Shown here: one piece after another, positions 29,293 to 41,256 of the stretch | Numbering within the stretch: the first letter of the stretch is position 1 | Layout: every line of letters starts with the position of its first letter | Assembly: GCA_019113345.1 (NCBI GenBank) | Contig: DXHQ01000020.1 | Coordinates: 1 to 60,234 of the forward strand | Source: Candidatus Faecalibacterium intestinigallinarum | Lineage (GTDB): Bacteria > Bacillota > Clostridia > Oscillospirales > Ruminococcaceae | Length of the DNA: 60,234 nt | Direction: 5' to 3' | Program-made: the position numbers and the translations under genes | Notes under the pieces: generated by a model | The model's database searches: none | What the model saw: only the letters and a program-made list of their open reading frames with translations | Told to the model about the DNA's origin: nothing

Positions 29293-30459
29293 ATGAAACA
29301 GACAGCTTCGGCCGTGATTTTGGCGGCAGGCTCTTCCACCCGGATGGGCTTTGATAAACTTGGGTATGACCTGGGGGACGGGACGGTGCTGGGCCGCAGC
29401 CTGCGGGCCTTTGACGCCTGCCCGCTGATCGGGGAGATCGTTCTGGTGACGGGGCAGGACACGGCGCTGGCCGGGCGGGAGGCCGCCCGCTGCCAAAAGC
29501 CGGTCCGGCTGGTGCCGGGCGGGGATACCCGGGCCGAAAGCGCCCGCAGAGGGGTGCAGGCGGCGTCCGGCGAGCTGGTCGCCATCCACGATGCGGCCCG
29601 GCCCTTTGTCAGCCAGGCGGTCATCGAGGCGGCGCTTGAGGGCGCGGCCGAATGGGGCGCGGCGGCCCCCGCCGTCCCGGTCAAGGACACCATCAAGCGG
29701 GGCACCCCCGGCGACGGCCGCACCGTGCCGGAACTCTGTCTGGTCGACTTTACCCCCGATCGGGCCAGCCTCTACGCGGTCCAGACGCCCCAGTGCTTCG
29801 ACCGGGACACCTACCTGCGGGTCTGCGGGCAGCTGTCCGACGAGGCGGCCCGGAAGGTCACCGACGACGCCAGCCTCTTTGAGCTGGCGGGGCTGCCGGT
29901 CCGTCTGACCGCCGGCGATTACGCCAATGATAAGATCACCACCCGGGCCGACCTGCCCGGCTGTTCTGCACGAGGAGAGACTGCGATGCGCATCGGACAC
30001 GGTTACGACGTCCACCGGCTGGTGGAGGGCCGCCCCCTCATCCTGGGCGGGGTGAAGGTCCCCTTTGAAAAGGGCCTGCTGGGCCATTCGGACGCCGACG
30101 TGCTGGCCCACGCCGTGATGGACGCGGTGCTGGGCGCGGCGGCGATGGGGGACATCGGGCAGCACTTCCCCGACAGCGACCCGGCCTACGCCGGGGCCGA
30201 CAGCCTGGCGCTGGCCCGCCATGTGGCGGAGCTTCTCCGCGCGGCCGGCTGGCGGGTGGGCAACATCGACGCCACCATCCTCTGCCAGCGGCCCAAGCTT
30301 GCCCCCCACATCCCCGCCATGCGCGAAAACCTCGCCGCCGCCTTCGGGCTGCCGGCGGACGCGGTCAGCGTCAAAGCCACCACCGAGGAGCATCTCGGCT
30401 TCACCGGGGAGGGGCTGGGCATCGCGGCCCACGCCGTCGCCCTGATCCTGCCTCTGTAA
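29293..30459 (+). CDS. ispDF: Bifunctional IspD/IspF (non-mevalonate isoprenoid pathway)
   Basis: A 388-residue fusion. Residues 1-228 are IspD, which makes CDP-methylerythritol: [15 protein letters not shown], then [12 protein letters not shown] and [13 protein letters not shown]. Residues 232-388 are IspF, which makes methylerythritol cyclodiphosphate: [20 protein letters not shown] (Asp and His zinc ligands), [24 protein letters not shown] and [15 protein letters not shown]. The IspF part has its own in-frame ATG (29986) behind GAGGAGAG, so a separate IspF may also be made. First gene of the long operon; cdaA follows at 15 bp. Confidence 0.95.
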   Translation: MKQTASAVILAAGSSTRMGFDKLGYDLGDGTVLGRSLRAFDACPLIGEIVLVTGQDTALAGREAARCQKPVRLVPGGDTRAESARRGVQAASGELVAIHDAARPFVSQAVIEAALEGAAEWGAAAPAVPVKDTIKRGTPGDGRTVPELCLVDFTPDRASLYAVQTPQCFDRDTYLRVCGQLSDEAARKVTDDASLFELAGLPVRLTAGDYANDKITTRADLPGCSARGETAMRIGHGYDVHRLVEGRPLILGGVKVPFEKGLLGHSDADVLAHAVMDAVLGAAAMGDIGQHFPDSDPAYAGADSLALARHVAELLRAAGWRVGNIDATILCQRPKLAPHIPAMRENLAAAFGLPADAVSVKATTEEHLGFTGEGLGIAAHAVALILPL

Positions 30460-30474
30460 CAGGAGTGTATCGCC

Positions 30475-31368
30475 ATGAACTGGAGTTCCATCATCGCCAA
30501 TTTTCAAACCTTTAATCTGGCGGACCTGCTGGACGTCCTGGTGGTGACCTTTGTGATCTACCAGATCCTGGGCATCGTCAGCCGGACCCGCGCCGGGCAG
30601 CTGGCCCGCGGCGCGCTGGTGGTGGCCCTGATCTACGTCATCGCCACCACCGCCAATATGCGGACCGTGACCTGGATCATGGATTCGCTGCTGCAGGTCG
30701 GTCTGCTGACCCTGGTCGTGGTCTTTCAGCCCGAGATCCGCCGCGCGCTGGAGCGGATGGGCCAGACCGACCAGTGGTTTTTGAAGTTTTTCCGGGTCCG
30801 CCACGTCGATCCCGCCACCCGCGGCAGCTGGCGCAGCGCCATCATCGCCATCTGCGACGCGGCCGAGCGCTTTTCCGAGACCAAGACCGGCGCCCTGATC
30901 GTCCTGGAACGCCGGACCGACCTGTCCGAGATCGAGCGGACCGGTACCCCGGTGGACTGCGAGGTCAACCCCGAGGTGCTGGGCACCATCTTCTACGAGG
31001 GCACCCCCCTGCACGACGGCGCGGCCATCATCGAGGACGGCCGGGTCAAGGCGGCGGGCTGCGTGCTGCCCCTGTCCAACAACCTCGACCTCGGCAAGGA
31101 TATGGGCACCCGGCACCGGGCCTGCCTGGGCATTGCCGAAAACTCGGACGCCATCGCCATTGTGGTCAGCGAGGAGACCGGCATCATCTCGATGGCCAAA
31201 AACGGCGTGCTGATCCGGCACTTTGACCGGCAAACCCTCTACACCCGGCTGGTGGACGAGATGATCCCCAAGGAGGCTGCGGCCGAAAAGAGCCGCGGTC
31301 TGGACACCATCCGGGGACAGGTGCTGTCCCTGATGGACTGGAGGAAGAAGGAGGGGGAGGAGAAATGA
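30475..31368 (+). CDS. cdaA: Diadenylate cyclase CdaA
   Basis: A 297-residue membrane enzyme that condenses two ATP to c-di-AMP, the second messenger for potassium/osmotic balance and wall homeostasis. Three N-terminal helices (residues 15-85, with VVTFVIYQILGIVSRTRAGQL) precede the DAC domain. Active-site motifs are LHDGAAIIEDGRVKAAGCVLPL (the DGA motif) and GTRHRACLGIAE (the RHR motif), with VVSEETGIIS after. Its start is 15 bp after ispDF, and the stop overlaps the cdaR start by 4 bp, the standard cdaA-cdaR pairing. Confidence 0.96.
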   Translation: MNWSSIIANFQTFNLADLLDVLVVTFVIYQILGIVSRTRAGQLARGALVVALIYVIATTANMRTVTWIMDSLLQVGLLTLVVVFQPEIRRALERMGQTDQWFLKFFRVRHVDPATRGSWRSAIIAICDAAERFSETKTGALIVLERRTDLSEIERTGTPVDCEVNPEVLGTIFYEGTPLHDGAAIIEDGRVKAAGCVLPLSNNLDLGKDMGTRHRACLGIAENSDAIAIVVSEETGIISMAKNGVLIRHFDRQTLYTRLVDEMIPKEAAAEKSRGLDTIRGQVLSLMDWRKKEGEEK

Positions 31369-32663
31369 GCCCCATCAAAAAGCCCGCCCGCCCCGAGGGC
31401 GGACAGAACCGCTCGCCCCTCGAGGACCGGCGGATCCGGCTGGCCCTGGCTGCGCTGCTGGCCGTCTTTCTGTGGGTGGCGGTCACCACGGTGGTGCAGC
31501 CCGGCACCAACATCACGCTGCACAATGTGCCGGTGGACTACACCTATGAGTCCAGCGTTTATACCTCGCGGGGGCTTTCCATTGTGGACGCCCCCGAGCG
31601 GACCGTCAACCTGAACATCTCGGGCGACGGCTACACCATCGGCGAGCTGACCGGCGAGGACTTTGTGGTCTATCCCGACTGCTCCTCGGTGCGCTCGAGC
31701 GGGACCAAAAACCTGCAGCTGCGGGTCCGCTGCATCAACAGCGCCGTCGCGGGCAACATCTCGGTGGCCATTGCCGACGTCAACAGCACGGTGGATATCG
31801 TCTTTGACGTGGTGGAGGAAAAGACCCTCCCCATCCAGGTCAACACCCGCTACCTGACCATTGCGGACGGGTATATCCTGTACAGCACCGCCGCCTCGAA
31901 CGAGACGGTGACCCTGACCGGGCCTTCCAGCGAGCTGGCGGGGGTGGCCTCCTGCACCGCCGAGGTCAGCTACAGCGGGATGCTGGACGACAGCGTGACG
32001 GTGGAGACCGACCTGCGCTTCTACAGCGCCACCGGGCAGGAGATCGACTTTGAATATGTCACGATGGACCACGGCGCGGTGGACGTCACCCTGACGGTCT
32101 ACAAAACGGCGCAGCTGCCCATCAATGTGCGGTTTGTCAACACGCCGCCCAACTTTGACGACTCGGTGCTGATCTACTCCCTCAGCCAGACCGCCCTGCG
32201 GGTGGCCGGCCCGGCCGCCACGGTGGACAACCTGACCGAGCTGGCGGTGGGCACCATCGACCTGTCCACCTTTGCGCTGGACAAGGTGTATGAAATGCCC
32301 ATCACCCTGCCCTCCGGCATCGTCTCGCTGGACAATGTGGACACGGTGACGGTCAGCTTCAACTGCAGCGCCATGGCCACCAAGACCCTGAACGTCCCGG
32401 CCGAAAACGTCGAGGTCATCAACCTGCCCTCGACCTATCAGCTGGCCGTCGAGAGCGACCGGCTGATGAACGTCACCCTCTGCGGCCCGGCCGCGGTGCT
32501 GGAAGGGCTGACCGCCGACCAGGTGGTGGCCCGGATCGACGCCGACGACTTTGCGGTGGCCCTGGGCCAGCAGAACATCGCCTGCAGCATCTATGTCCCG
32601 GCCGACGGGCGGGTCTTTGCGCTGGGCAGCTACACCATCCAGTGCGAGATATCGAGCGAATAA
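31365..32663 (+). CDS. cdaR: CdaR family regulator (YbbR-like repeats)
   Basis: A 432-residue extracytoplasmic partner that modulates CdaA. One N-terminal membrane anchor (IRLALAALLAVFLWVAVTTVV, residues 24-44) is followed by four YbbR-type beta repeats; sections such as EEKTLPIQVNTRYLT, TAQLPINVRFVN and TKTLNVPAENVEVIN mark successive repeat starts. The usual following gene glmM is absent here, unlike the cdaA-cdaR-glmM order of Bacilli. Coupled to cdaA by a 4-bp overlap. Confidence 0.92.
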   Translation: MSPIKKPARPEGGQNRSPLEDRRIRLALAALLAVFLWVAVTTVVQPGTNITLHNVPVDYTYESSVYTSRGLSIVDAPERTVNLNISGDGYTIGELTGEDFVVYPDCSSVRSSGTKNLQLRVRCINSAVAGNISVAIADVNSTVDIVFDVVEEKTLPIQVNTRYLTIADGYILYSTAASNETVTLTGPSSELAGVASCTAEVSYSGMLDDSVTVETDLRFYSATGQEIDFEYVTMDHGAVDVTLTVYKTAQLPINVRFVNTPPNFDDSVLIYSLSQTALRVAGPAATVDNLTELAVGTIDLSTFALDKVYEMPITLPSGIVSLDNVDTVTVSFNCSAMATKTLNVPAENVEVINLPSTYQLAVESDRLMNVTLCGPAAVLEGLTADQVVARIDADDFAVALGQQNIACSIYVPADGRVFALGSYTIQCEISSE

Positions 32664-32687
32664 AAGCAGAAACGGAACGAGAAACCC

Positions 32688-34283
32688 ATGATCCTGGTCA
32701 GAGATATCCGCCTGCCCCTCTCCCAGGGGGAGGAGCAGGCCAAGGCCCGGGCGCTGGCGATCCTGCGGCTGCCCGAGCACAAAGTCCGGCAGATGGGGGT
32801 GTCCCGCCTTTCGGTGGACGCCCGCCACGGCCGGCCCAAACTGGTTTATACCATCGCAGTAACGCTGAAAGATGAGGGTGAAGAACCTGCCTTTGCAGGG
32901 GCTTCGCCCTGCGTTGCTTTCCGTCAGGAGGCGCAGTTTGTCCTGACGCCGGGCACAGAGCGGCTGCACAGCCGCCCGGTGGTCTGCGGGCTGGGGCCGG
33001 CAGGGCTCTTTGCGGCGCTGGCGCTGGCGCAGCAGGGCTTTGCGCCTCTGGTGCTGGAGCGGGGCCCCGCCCTCGCGGAGCGGGTGTGGGCGGTGGAGCA
33101 CTTTTCCGCTGCCGGCGAGCTGGACGAAAACGCCAACATCCAGTTTGGCGAGGGGGGCGCGGGCACCTTTTCGGACGGCAAGCTCACCACCCGCATCGGC
33201 GACCCCCTCTGCGATTATGTGACCCGCGTTTTTCTGGCCCACGGGGCCCCGGCCGAGATCGCCTGGCAGCAGAAGCCCCACGTCGGCACCGACCTGCTGC
33301 GGGGAGTCATCGCCTCCATCCGCAGGGAGATCGAAGCGCTGGGGGGCGAGGTGCGGTTTGGCACCGCCCTGACCGGCCTGCGCGCCCAAAACGGCGTTTT
33401 GACCGGCATTTCCACCACCGCCGGGGAGATCCCCTGCCAGGCGCTGGTCCTGGCGGTGGGCCACTCGGCCCGCGACACCTTCGGCGCGCTGATGGACGGG
33501 GGACTGGATTTTTGCTGCAAGCCGTTCAGCGTCGGGTTCCGGGCCGAACACTTGCAGAGCGAGATCGAAAAGAGCCTTTACCACGAGGCCGCCGGGCACC
33601 CGGCCCTGCCGAGAGGGGAGTATCAGCTTTCCCAGCACGTAAATGGGCGGGGCGTTTATACGTTCTGTATGTGTCCCGGCGGGCAGGTGGTGGCCGCGGC
33701 CAGCGAGGCGGGGCGGGTGGTCACCAACGGGATGAGCTACCACGCCCGGGCCGGCCAGAACGCCAACGCCGCCGTGGTGGTGGGGGTGGGCCCCGAGGAT
33801 TTCGGCGGCGACCCCCGCCGGGCCATCGCCTTTCAGCGGGAGCTGGAAGCCCGCGCCTTTGCGGCCGGGCAGGCCGGCGGGCCCTACGCCGCCCCCGCCG
33901 AGAATGTGACCAGCTTTTTGGAGGGCCGGGGCGAGCTGAAGATCACCCGGGTCCAGCCCACCTACGACCGGGGCGTCGTCCCGGCCGATCTGGGCAGCCT
34001 GCTGCCGGCGGAGCTGGCCGGCGCGCTGCGGGCCGGGCTGCGGGCCTTTGACCGCAAACTGGCCGGCTACGCCGCGCCCGAGGCCGTTTTGACCGGACTG
34101 GAGACACGCACTTCCAGCCCGGTGCGGCTGGAACGGGGGGAAAACTATGTCTGCACCCAGCTGGCGGGGCTCTACCCCTGCGGCGAGGGGGCGGGCTATG
34201 CCGGCGGCATCATGAGCGCCGCGGTGGACGGCCTGCGGGTGGCCTCGGCCATTGTCAGCCGGTACAGCCCGGCGGGGATTTGA
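32688..34283 (+). CDS. Uncharacterised FAD-dependent oxidoreductase (COG2509 type)
   Basis: A 531-residue flavoprotein. A 100-residue N-terminal extension (ILVRDIRLPLSQGEEQAKAR, then LDVDARHGRPK-like segment) precedes the Rossmann fold RPVVCGLGPAGLFAALALAQ and the FAD-contact NIQFGEGGAGTFSDGKLTTR. A second dinucleotide segment (QALVLAVGHSARDTF) and CPGGQVVAAASEAGRVVTNGMS are also typical, with the C-terminal LYPCGEGAGYAGGIMSAAVDG. The substrate is unknown. A small in-frame palindrome (GCAGGG / CCCTGC, 32897-32914) sits in the extension. Gaps to neighbours are 24 and 9 bp. Confidence 0.88.
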   Translation: MILVRDIRLPLSQGEEQAKARALAILRLPEHKVRQMGVSRLSVDARHGRPKLVYTIAVTLKDEGEEPAFAGASPCVAFRQEAQFVLTPGTERLHSRPVVCGLGPAGLFAALALAQQGFAPLVLERGPALAERVWAVEHFSAAGELDENANIQFGEGGAGTFSDGKLTTRIGDPLCDYVTRVFLAHGAPAEIAWQQKPHVGTDLLRGVIASIRREIEALGGEVRFGTALTGLRAQNGVLTGISTTAGEIPCQALVLAVGHSARDTFGALMDGGLDFCCKPFSVGFRAEHLQSEIEKSLYHEAAGHPALPRGEYQLSQHVNGRGVYTFCMCPGGQVVAAASEAGRVVTNGMSYHARAGQNANAAVVVGVGPEDFGGDPRRAIAFQRELEARAFAAGQAGGPYAAPAENVTSFLEGRGELKITRVQPTYDRGVVPADLGSLLPAELAGALRAGLRAFDRKLAGYAAPEAVLTGLETRTSSPVRLERGENYVCTQLAGLYPCGEGAGYAGGIMSAAVDGLRVASAIVSRYSPAGI

Positions 34284-34292
34284 GGGAGTATC

Positions 34293-35726
34293 ATGGATAA
34301 GGATAAGAAGGACAAAAAGAAGAGGGATGAGGCCGCCGTCCAGGAGGAGCTGGAACGGCAGCTGCGGGACCTGGGGGTCAGCGTGAACGGGCTGGGCGCC
34401 GCCGTCAACGACGTTTTCCGCCACGGCTTTGAGGGCCGCGGGGACGAGCTGGGCCGGCAGGCCGGCAACGTGGCCGACGACGTCACCGCCGTGCTGAACA
34501 GCGTGGTGGACGAGGTGGCCGGGGCCTTTCAGGAGGCGTTTGCCGACGAGAAGGAGCGGGCGGCTGCCCGCCGTGCGCGGGAACACCGCCGCTGGCAGCA
34601 GCGGGAGGCCCGCCGCGCCGCCCGTGCAGGCCGCCCGGAGGAGGGCGGCGCCTACGACTACGCCAGCCACTGGCAGACCGGGCCGGGCAGGGTCAGCTTT
34701 GGGCGCTGGCGCTCCGACCGGGACGACGCCTTTGCGCCCGCCGGCGAGGAGGGGTATATCCGCTCCATCCGGTGGAGCGCCCGCAAGCGGTTCGGCATCG
34801 GGCTGGCGCTGGCCATCACCTGCGGCATCCTGGCTTTCAGCTTTTTTGTGGGAGGCATTGCCTGCTTTGTCGGCACCGAGGCGGTGCTGGCCGACAGCGT
34901 GGCGGAAACCGCCCTGGCCTGGACCGGCATCGGCCTGATGGCGGGCGGCGGCCTGTGCACCGCCGGGGCCCTCTATGGCGGCGAACAGCTGGAAGCTTCC
35001 AAGCTGCTGACCCGCTGCGCCGCCGCTTTCAACGGGCTGGACCTTGCGGACGGCGTCGAGATGGACGACCTGGCCGGACTGCTGCAGATGAAAAAGCGCA
35101 AGCTGCGCAAACAGCTGCGGGAGTATATCGGCAAGGGCTGGCTGACCGGCTGGCTGGACGAAAAGGGGGACTGCCTCTATCTCAGCGCCGCCGACTACCG
35201 CGCGGCCCACAACCTGCCCCAGGCCCCCGAAAAGGAGCCGGAGCCCGCGCCCCAGCCCGCGCCGGCCCAGGAGCCGGCCGGGGAAGCGCCCAAGCCCCTC
35301 CACCTGGAAGCGGCCCGGCGGTTTGCCCATGTGCTGGCCGAGGAACGCCGCCTGATGGCCGACCCCGCCGCCGCCGAGGAGCTCAAAACCATGCAGACCA
35401 CCACCGAGGCCATCTGCGCCTGGCTGGAAAGCCACCCCGAGAGCGCGCCCAAGGCCCGGCGGTTTGCCGAATATTATATCCCCACCACCCTCAAGCTGCT
35501 GCACACCTACAACGATGTGCAGGGCCAGCAGGGGGAGAACGCCGAGACCATCCGCCGGGACATCGGCGGCATCCTGCACACCCTGAACACGGCCTACGCC
35601 AACCTCTATGACACCCTTTTGAGCGATGCGGCGCTGGATGTTTCCAGCGAGATCGCGGCGCTGGAGGGGATGCTGGCCAGCGACGGGCTGACCGGCGGCT
35701 TTTCGGCCGGGGAGGGGTTACGATGA
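34293..35726 (+). CDS. XpaC-like (5-bromo-4-chloroindolyl phosphate hydrolysis) family protein
   Basis: A 477-residue protein. The N-terminal half is charged, with amphipathic helices (GLGAAVNDVFRHGFEGRGDELG). Two membrane helices follow near residues 170-225 (IGLALAITCGILAFSFFVGGI and TGIGLMAGGGLCTAGALYGG), then a Pro/Ala/Glu linker. The C-terminal XpaC-type region reads RFAEYYIPTTLKLLHTYNDV and then ILHTLNTAYANLYDTLLSD. The family name comes from a reporter phenotype and the true role is unknown; many members neighbour TelA-type genes, which is not the case here. It overlaps recJ by 4 bp. Confidence 0.78.
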   Translation: MDKDKKDKKKRDEAAVQEELERQLRDLGVSVNGLGAAVNDVFRHGFEGRGDELGRQAGNVADDVTAVLNSVVDEVAGAFQEAFADEKERAAARRAREHRRWQQREARRAARAGRPEEGGAYDYASHWQTGPGRVSFGRWRSDRDDAFAPAGEEGYIRSIRWSARKRFGIGLALAITCGILAFSFFVGGIACFVGTEAVLADSVAETALAWTGIGLMAGGGLCTAGALYGGEQLEASKLLTRCAAAFNGLDLADGVEMDDLAGLLQMKKRKLRKQLREYIGKGWLTGWLDEKGDCLYLSAADYRAAHNLPQAPEKEPEPAPQPAPAQEPAGEAPKPLHLEAARRFAHVLAEERRLMADPAAAEELKTMQTTTEAICAWLESHPESAPKARRFAEYYIPTTLKLLHTYNDVQGQQGENAETIRRDIGGILHTLNTAYANLYDTLLSDAALDVSSEIAALEGMLASDGLTGGFSAGEGLR

Positions 35727-37864
35727 CCGGCCGCCCGTGGGAGCTGCGCCCCCTGGACCGGGGGGCGGTGGCCGGATTGCAGGAGGCCATTGCCGAAGAG
35801 CGGGCCGACCAGCTGGAACAGGAGGCCGCCTACAACGGCGAGGAGTGGGACGACGCCAAACGCGCCGCCGTCCTGGCGGCCCAGATGAAGGAGGCCGCCC
35901 TGCTGGCCGGGCTGCTGGCCGCCCGCGGCCTGACCGAGCCGGAAGAGGCCCTCTCCTTTCTGGCGGGGGAGGACACCCTCAGCGACCCGCGCGAGATGCA
36001 GGACATGGACAAGGCGGTGGCCCGCATCCGGCAGGCGCTGGAAAGCGGCGAGACCATCGTCATCTACGGTGACTACGACGTGGACGGGGTGACCGCCACC
36101 TCCCTGCTCTACGAGCAGCTCAAGGGGCTGGGCGGCAGCGTCAAGTGCATGCTGCCCAGCCGGGAGGGGGATGGCTACGGCCTGTCCCGGCGGGCCATCG
36201 ATAAGATCCACGAAAAGGGATACACCCTCATCGTCACGGTGGACAACGGCGTCTCGGCGGTGGAGGAGGCGGCTTATGCGGCCAGCCTCGGCATCGACCT
36301 GGTCATCACCGACCACCACCTGCCCCCCAGCACCCTGCCGGACGCGGTGGCGGTGGTGGACCCCCGCCGCGCCGACGACGAGAGCCCCTTCAAGGACCTG
36401 TGCGGCGCGGGGGTGGCGTTCAAGCTCTGCGCCGCCCTCGAGGACTGTATGCCCGAGGAGCTGCTGCCCTTTTGCAGCGACCTGGCCGCCATCGGCACGG
36501 TGGCCGACGTCATGCCCCTGACCGGGGAAAACCGCACCATCGTCAAGGCGGGCCTGCAGCATTTGCAGCACACCGAGCGCCCCGGCCTCGCGGCCCTGCT
36601 GGGCGAGGTGGGCCTGGCCGGCAAGCCGGTCACGGCCGACAACGTCAGCTTTGGCATCGCGCCGCGGCTCAACGCCGCCGGCCGGATGGACAGCGCCGCC
36701 GCCGCCTTGCAGCTGGTCCTCTGCGAGGACGAGGCCCGCGCCGCCGCGCTGGCCCACCGGCTGAACGAGATCAACGCCCTGCGCCAGGAGACGGAACAGA
36801 AGATCGAAAAGGCGGTGGAGGAAATGCTGGCCGCCGAGCCCGACCGCACCGAGGACCGGGTCATGCTGCTGTGGGGCCGCGGCTGGCATCAGGGCGTCAT
36901 CGGGATCGTGGCCTCCCGCCTGGTGGAAAAGTACGGCCGCCCGGTCATGATCGTCTCCATCGCCGAAAACGGCGAGGCCAAGGGCAGCGGGCGGAGCGTC
37001 CCCGGCTTCAACCTGCACGGGTGCATCACCGCCTGCGCCGATCTGCTGCTCCGCTTCGGCGGGCACGCCATGGCGGCGGGCCTGCTGGTACGGGAAGAAA
37101 ACCTGTCCGAACTCCGCCGCCGGATGAACGAGTGGGCCGCCAGAGAGTGCCCGGTCATCCACGCGCCCCCGCTGGTCTGCGACCTGTCTTTGCGGCTGGC
37201 CAGGGTGACGGTGGAGGAGGTGCGCGCCCTCGACCGGATGGCCCCCTTTGGGGCCGAGAACCCCGCCCCCGTCTTTCTGCTGGAAAAGGCCGCCGTCGAG
37301 GGGGTCTACCCCGTCTCGGAGGGCAGGCACAGCCGGCTGCGGCTGCAGCAGGGCGGCGCTTCGATCTATGCCGTCTGGTTCGGGATGAGCCCCGGGCAGG
37401 TGCCCTATCAGCCCGGCGACGCGGTGGACGCGGCCCTCAGCCTGTCGGTCTACGACGGGGCGCGGGGGGCGCAGATCTCGGGCCGGATCGTCGACATCCA
37501 CCCGGCGGGGCAGGGCCCCGGGGCGGCCCGCGAGGCCGCGCTGGTGGACGCGCTGCGCCGGGGCGCGGTCCTCTCGGCGGAGGACCGGCGCCTTGTCACC
37601 CCCACCCGGGAGGAGGTGGCCGCCGTTTACCGCGAGCTCAAGGCCCGGCGCTGGCACGCCGGCGATCTGCAGCCTCTCTGCGCCAAAATGGGCAGCACCG
37701 GCAAGACCCTGGTGGCCCTGACCGCCCTGCGTCAGGTGGGGCTGGTGGAGACGGCCGAAGAGGACGGCGTCTCCTATTTGGAACTGGTGCGGGTCAGCGG
37801 CAAGAAAAACCTGGCCGATGCGCCCATCCTGAAGTGTTTGGAGGAGAAATTGGAGGAAAAGTAA
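35723..37864 (+). CDS. recJ: Single-stranded-DNA-specific exonuclease RecJ
   Basis: A 713-residue 5'-3' ssDNA exonuclease for recombination and repair. DHH-superfamily motifs: VIYGDYDVDGVTATSLLYEQ (motif I), VTVDNGVSAVEEAAYA, VITDHHLPPSTLPDAVAVVD (motif III), AIGTVADVMPL, then the DHHA1 domain with KGSGRSVPGFNLHGC and RFGGHAMAAGLLV. An extra C-terminal region of about 130 residues is present, as in Firmicutes RecJ. One base separates it from relA. Confidence 0.95.
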   Translation: MTGRPWELRPLDRGAVAGLQEAIAEERADQLEQEAAYNGEEWDDAKRAAVLAAQMKEAALLAGLLAARGLTEPEEALSFLAGEDTLSDPREMQDMDKAVARIRQALESGETIVIYGDYDVDGVTATSLLYEQLKGLGGSVKCMLPSREGDGYGLSRRAIDKIHEKGYTLIVTVDNGVSAVEEAAYAASLGIDLVITDHHLPPSTLPDAVAVVDPRRADDESPFKDLCGAGVAFKLCAALEDCMPEELLPFCSDLAAIGTVADVMPLTGENRTIVKAGLQHLQHTERPGLAALLGEVGLAGKPVTADNVSFGIAPRLNAAGRMDSAAAALQLVLCEDEARAAALAHRLNEINALRQETEQKIEKAVEEMLAAEPDRTEDRVMLLWGRGWHQGVIGIVASRLVEKYGRPVMIVSIAENGEAKGSGRSVPGFNLHGCITACADLLLRFGGHAMAAGLLVREENLSELRRRMNEWAARECPVIHAPPLVCDLSLRLARVTVEEVRALDRMAPFGAENPAPVFLLEKAAVEGVYPVSEGRHSRLRLQQGGASIYAVWFGMSPGQVPYQPGDAVDAALSLSVYDGARGAQISGRIVDIHPAGQGPGAAREAALVDALRRGAVLSAEDRRLVTPTREEVAAVYRELKARRWHAGDLQPLCAKMGSTGKTLVALTALRQVGLVETAEEDGVSYLELVRVSGKKNLADAPILKCLEEKLEEK

Positions 37865-37865
37865 T

Positions 37866-40175
<2,310 letters not shown>

Positions 40176-40177
40176 AC

Positions 40178-40639
40178 ATGAGAGCTGTGATCCAGGCCGT
40201 ATCCTCGGCCAGCGTGCGGGTGGAGGGGGGCGAGCCCCGCGCCATCGGCCCCGGGCTGGTCATCCTGCTGGGGGTCAAGGATACCGACACCCTTGATATG
40301 GTGCCCCGCTTTGCCGAAAAGTGCGCCGGGCTGCGCATCTTCCACGACGAAAACGGCAAGCTGAACCGCAGCGCCCGCGACAACGGCTATTCGGCGCTGG
40401 TGGTCTCCCAGTTCACCCTCTACGGGGACACCAAAAAGGGGATGCGCCCCAGCTTTATCCGGGCCGCCAAGCCCCCGCTCTCGGTCGAGGCCTACGAGCT
40501 GTTTCTGGCCGAGATGGCAAAGCAGGGGCTGAAAGAGGTGCAGCACGGGGAGTTCGGGGCCTCGATGCAGGTCAGCCTCGTCAACGAGGGGCCCTGCACC
40601 ATCGTGATGGACACCGACGAATGGAAGAAGGGAGAATGA
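40178..40639 (+). CDS. dtd: D-aminoacyl-tRNA deacylase
   Basis: A 153-residue homodimeric deacylase that removes D-amino acids from tRNA. It begins MRAVIQAVSSASVRVEGGEP; the catalytic motifs are LVVSQFTLYGDTKKGMRPSF (SQFTLYG) and the C-terminal cross-subunit MQVSLVNEGPCTIVMDT (the NxGPxT/V motif). RBS AAGGAG at 40166. Very tight spacing on both sides. Confidence 0.96.
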   Translation: MRAVIQAVSSASVRVEGGEPRAIGPGLVILLGVKDTDTLDMVPRFAEKCAGLRIFHDENGKLNRSARDNGYSALVVSQFTLYGDTKKGMRPSFIRAAKPPLSVEAYELFLAEMAKQGLKEVQHGEFGASMQVSLVNEGPCTIVMDTDEWKKGE

Positions 40640-40640
40640 G

Positions 40641-41249
40641 ATGAAGGCATATCATGTGGTGGGCGAAGCCCCCATGTACACTAACACCTTTCTGCTGATC
40701 TCGGACAGCGGCAGCGCCGCCGTCATCGACCCGGCTGCCGCCGCGGAGGACTACAACGCGCTGCTGCAAAAAGAAAACGCCGTCCTCACCGATATCTTCT
40801 GCACCCACGGCCACTACGACCATGTGGGCAGCGCCGCCGCCCTGCAAAAGCAGTGGAAGGCCAGACTCTGGTGCGAAAAAGCCGACCTCGGCGGCGGGCA
40901 GTTCTTCCCCCTGCAATCGGCTGACCGCGGCTATGAGGAGGGGGGCGTGATCCGGGTGGGCGAGATGGAATTCACCGTCTGGCACACCCCCGGCCACACC
41001 CCCGGCAGCGTCTGTCTGCTCTGCGGCGGCTATCTTTTCACCGGGGACACCCTCTTTGCGGGCAGCATCGGCCGCACCGACCTGCCCGGCGGCAGCACCC
41101 GGCAGATGAACGATTCCCTGCGCAAGCTGGCCGCCCTGCCCATCCCCGGGGAGGCGCAGGTCCTGCCCGGGCACGGGGACCTTTCCACCTTTGGGGAAGA
41201 GCTGAAGCACAACTGGTATATCAAGAGCGCTTGCAAGCAACAGGATTGA
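40641..41249 (+). CDS. Metallo-beta-lactamase-fold hydrolase (glyoxalase II type)
   Basis: A 202-residue MBL-fold protein, commonly encoded right after relA-dtd. The metal-binding motifs are complete: DIFCTHGHYDHVGSAAAL (HxHxDH), HTPGHTPGSVCLL, LFTGDTLFAGSIGRTDLPGG and the last His in VLPGHGDLSTFGEE. The pattern is that of the YqgX/glyoxalase-II-like group, which hydrolyses thioesters; the physiological substrate is not known. Confidence 0.9.
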   Translation: MKAYHVVGEAPMYTNTFLLISDSGSAAVIDPAAAAEDYNALLQKENAVLTDIFCTHGHYDHVGSAAALQKQWKARLWCEKADLGGGQFFPLQSADRGYEEGGVIRVGEMEFTVWHTPGHTPGSVCLLCGGYLFTGDTLFAGSIGRTDLPGGSTRQMNDSLRKLAALPIPGEAQVLPGHGDLSTFGEELKHNWYIKSACKQQD

Positions 41250-41256
41250 CGAAACC

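Noticed and set aside
32897-32914. Palindromic insertion element inside the FAD oxidoreductase gene
   Set aside because: The hairpin is only 6 bp, keeps the frame and has no second copy that I can see in the window; probably chance in G/C-rich coding sequence.
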